Shown here one piece after another: positions 6,215 to 6,258 of a DNA stretch of 6,258 nt. The DNA comes from Candidatus Brocadiaceae bacterium (lineage in GTDB: Bacteria; Planctomycetota; Brocadiia; SM23-32), in contig PUNP01000660.1 in the NCBI GenBank assembly GCA_003551785.1, forward strand, positions 1 through 6,258, given 5' to 3'. The position numbers were made by a program, and so were the translations under genes. Within the stretch, counting starts at the first letter, position 1, and every line of letters begins with the position of its first letter. A model generated the notes under the pieces. That model was given only the letters and a program-made list of their open reading frames with translations. It ran no database searches and was not told the origin of the DNA.

Positions 6215-6258
6215 AAAGATTATTATTGGACATAGCAAAGTTCTGGAATAATAACAAG

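Overview
The window looks like an accessory stretch of a genome from the PVC group (Planctomycetota, Verrucomicrobiota, Lentisphaerota or Kiritimatiellota). This rests on gene content: a secreted DUF4838 protein and large secreted PQQ-type beta-propeller proteins with an embedded methyltransferase-like part, both of which I associate with those phyla. No marker gene fixes the phylum.

Layout. Positions 1-369 (+) are the C-terminal end of a PQQ-like beta-propeller protein. After a 28-base gap comes a complete secreted DUF4838/GH67N-like protein (398-2554, +), probably in the same operon. Positions 2555-2971 hold no convincing gene but are rich in hairpins: two related direct repeats (near 2563 and 2632) and several nested inverted repeats up to 2952. 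From 2972 to 5178 (-) lies the wreck of a large secreted PQQ-propeller gene. Behind its start, 96 bases away and on the same strand, is a complete 10-TM EamA/DMT-type permease (5275-6147, -). The right edge (6148-6258) is AT-rich and carries that gene's ribosome binding site and a weak promoter candidate.

How the parts relate. The left genes probably encode exported proteins for polysaccharide recognition or breakdown, judged by family context only. The minus-strand propeller gene appears to be decaying. It has a shortened N-terminal LamG-like part, a frameshift in a G7 tract, an internal in-frame deletion that removed most of the methyltransferase-like part, a 27-base tandem duplication, an in-frame TAG, and loss of its 3' end where the hairpin-rich sequence begins. 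The permease upstream looks intact.

I see no wholly new multi-gene system. The points most worth a second look are the multi-lesion propeller gene with its missing methyltransferase region, and the structured repeat cluster that coincides with its broken 3' end.
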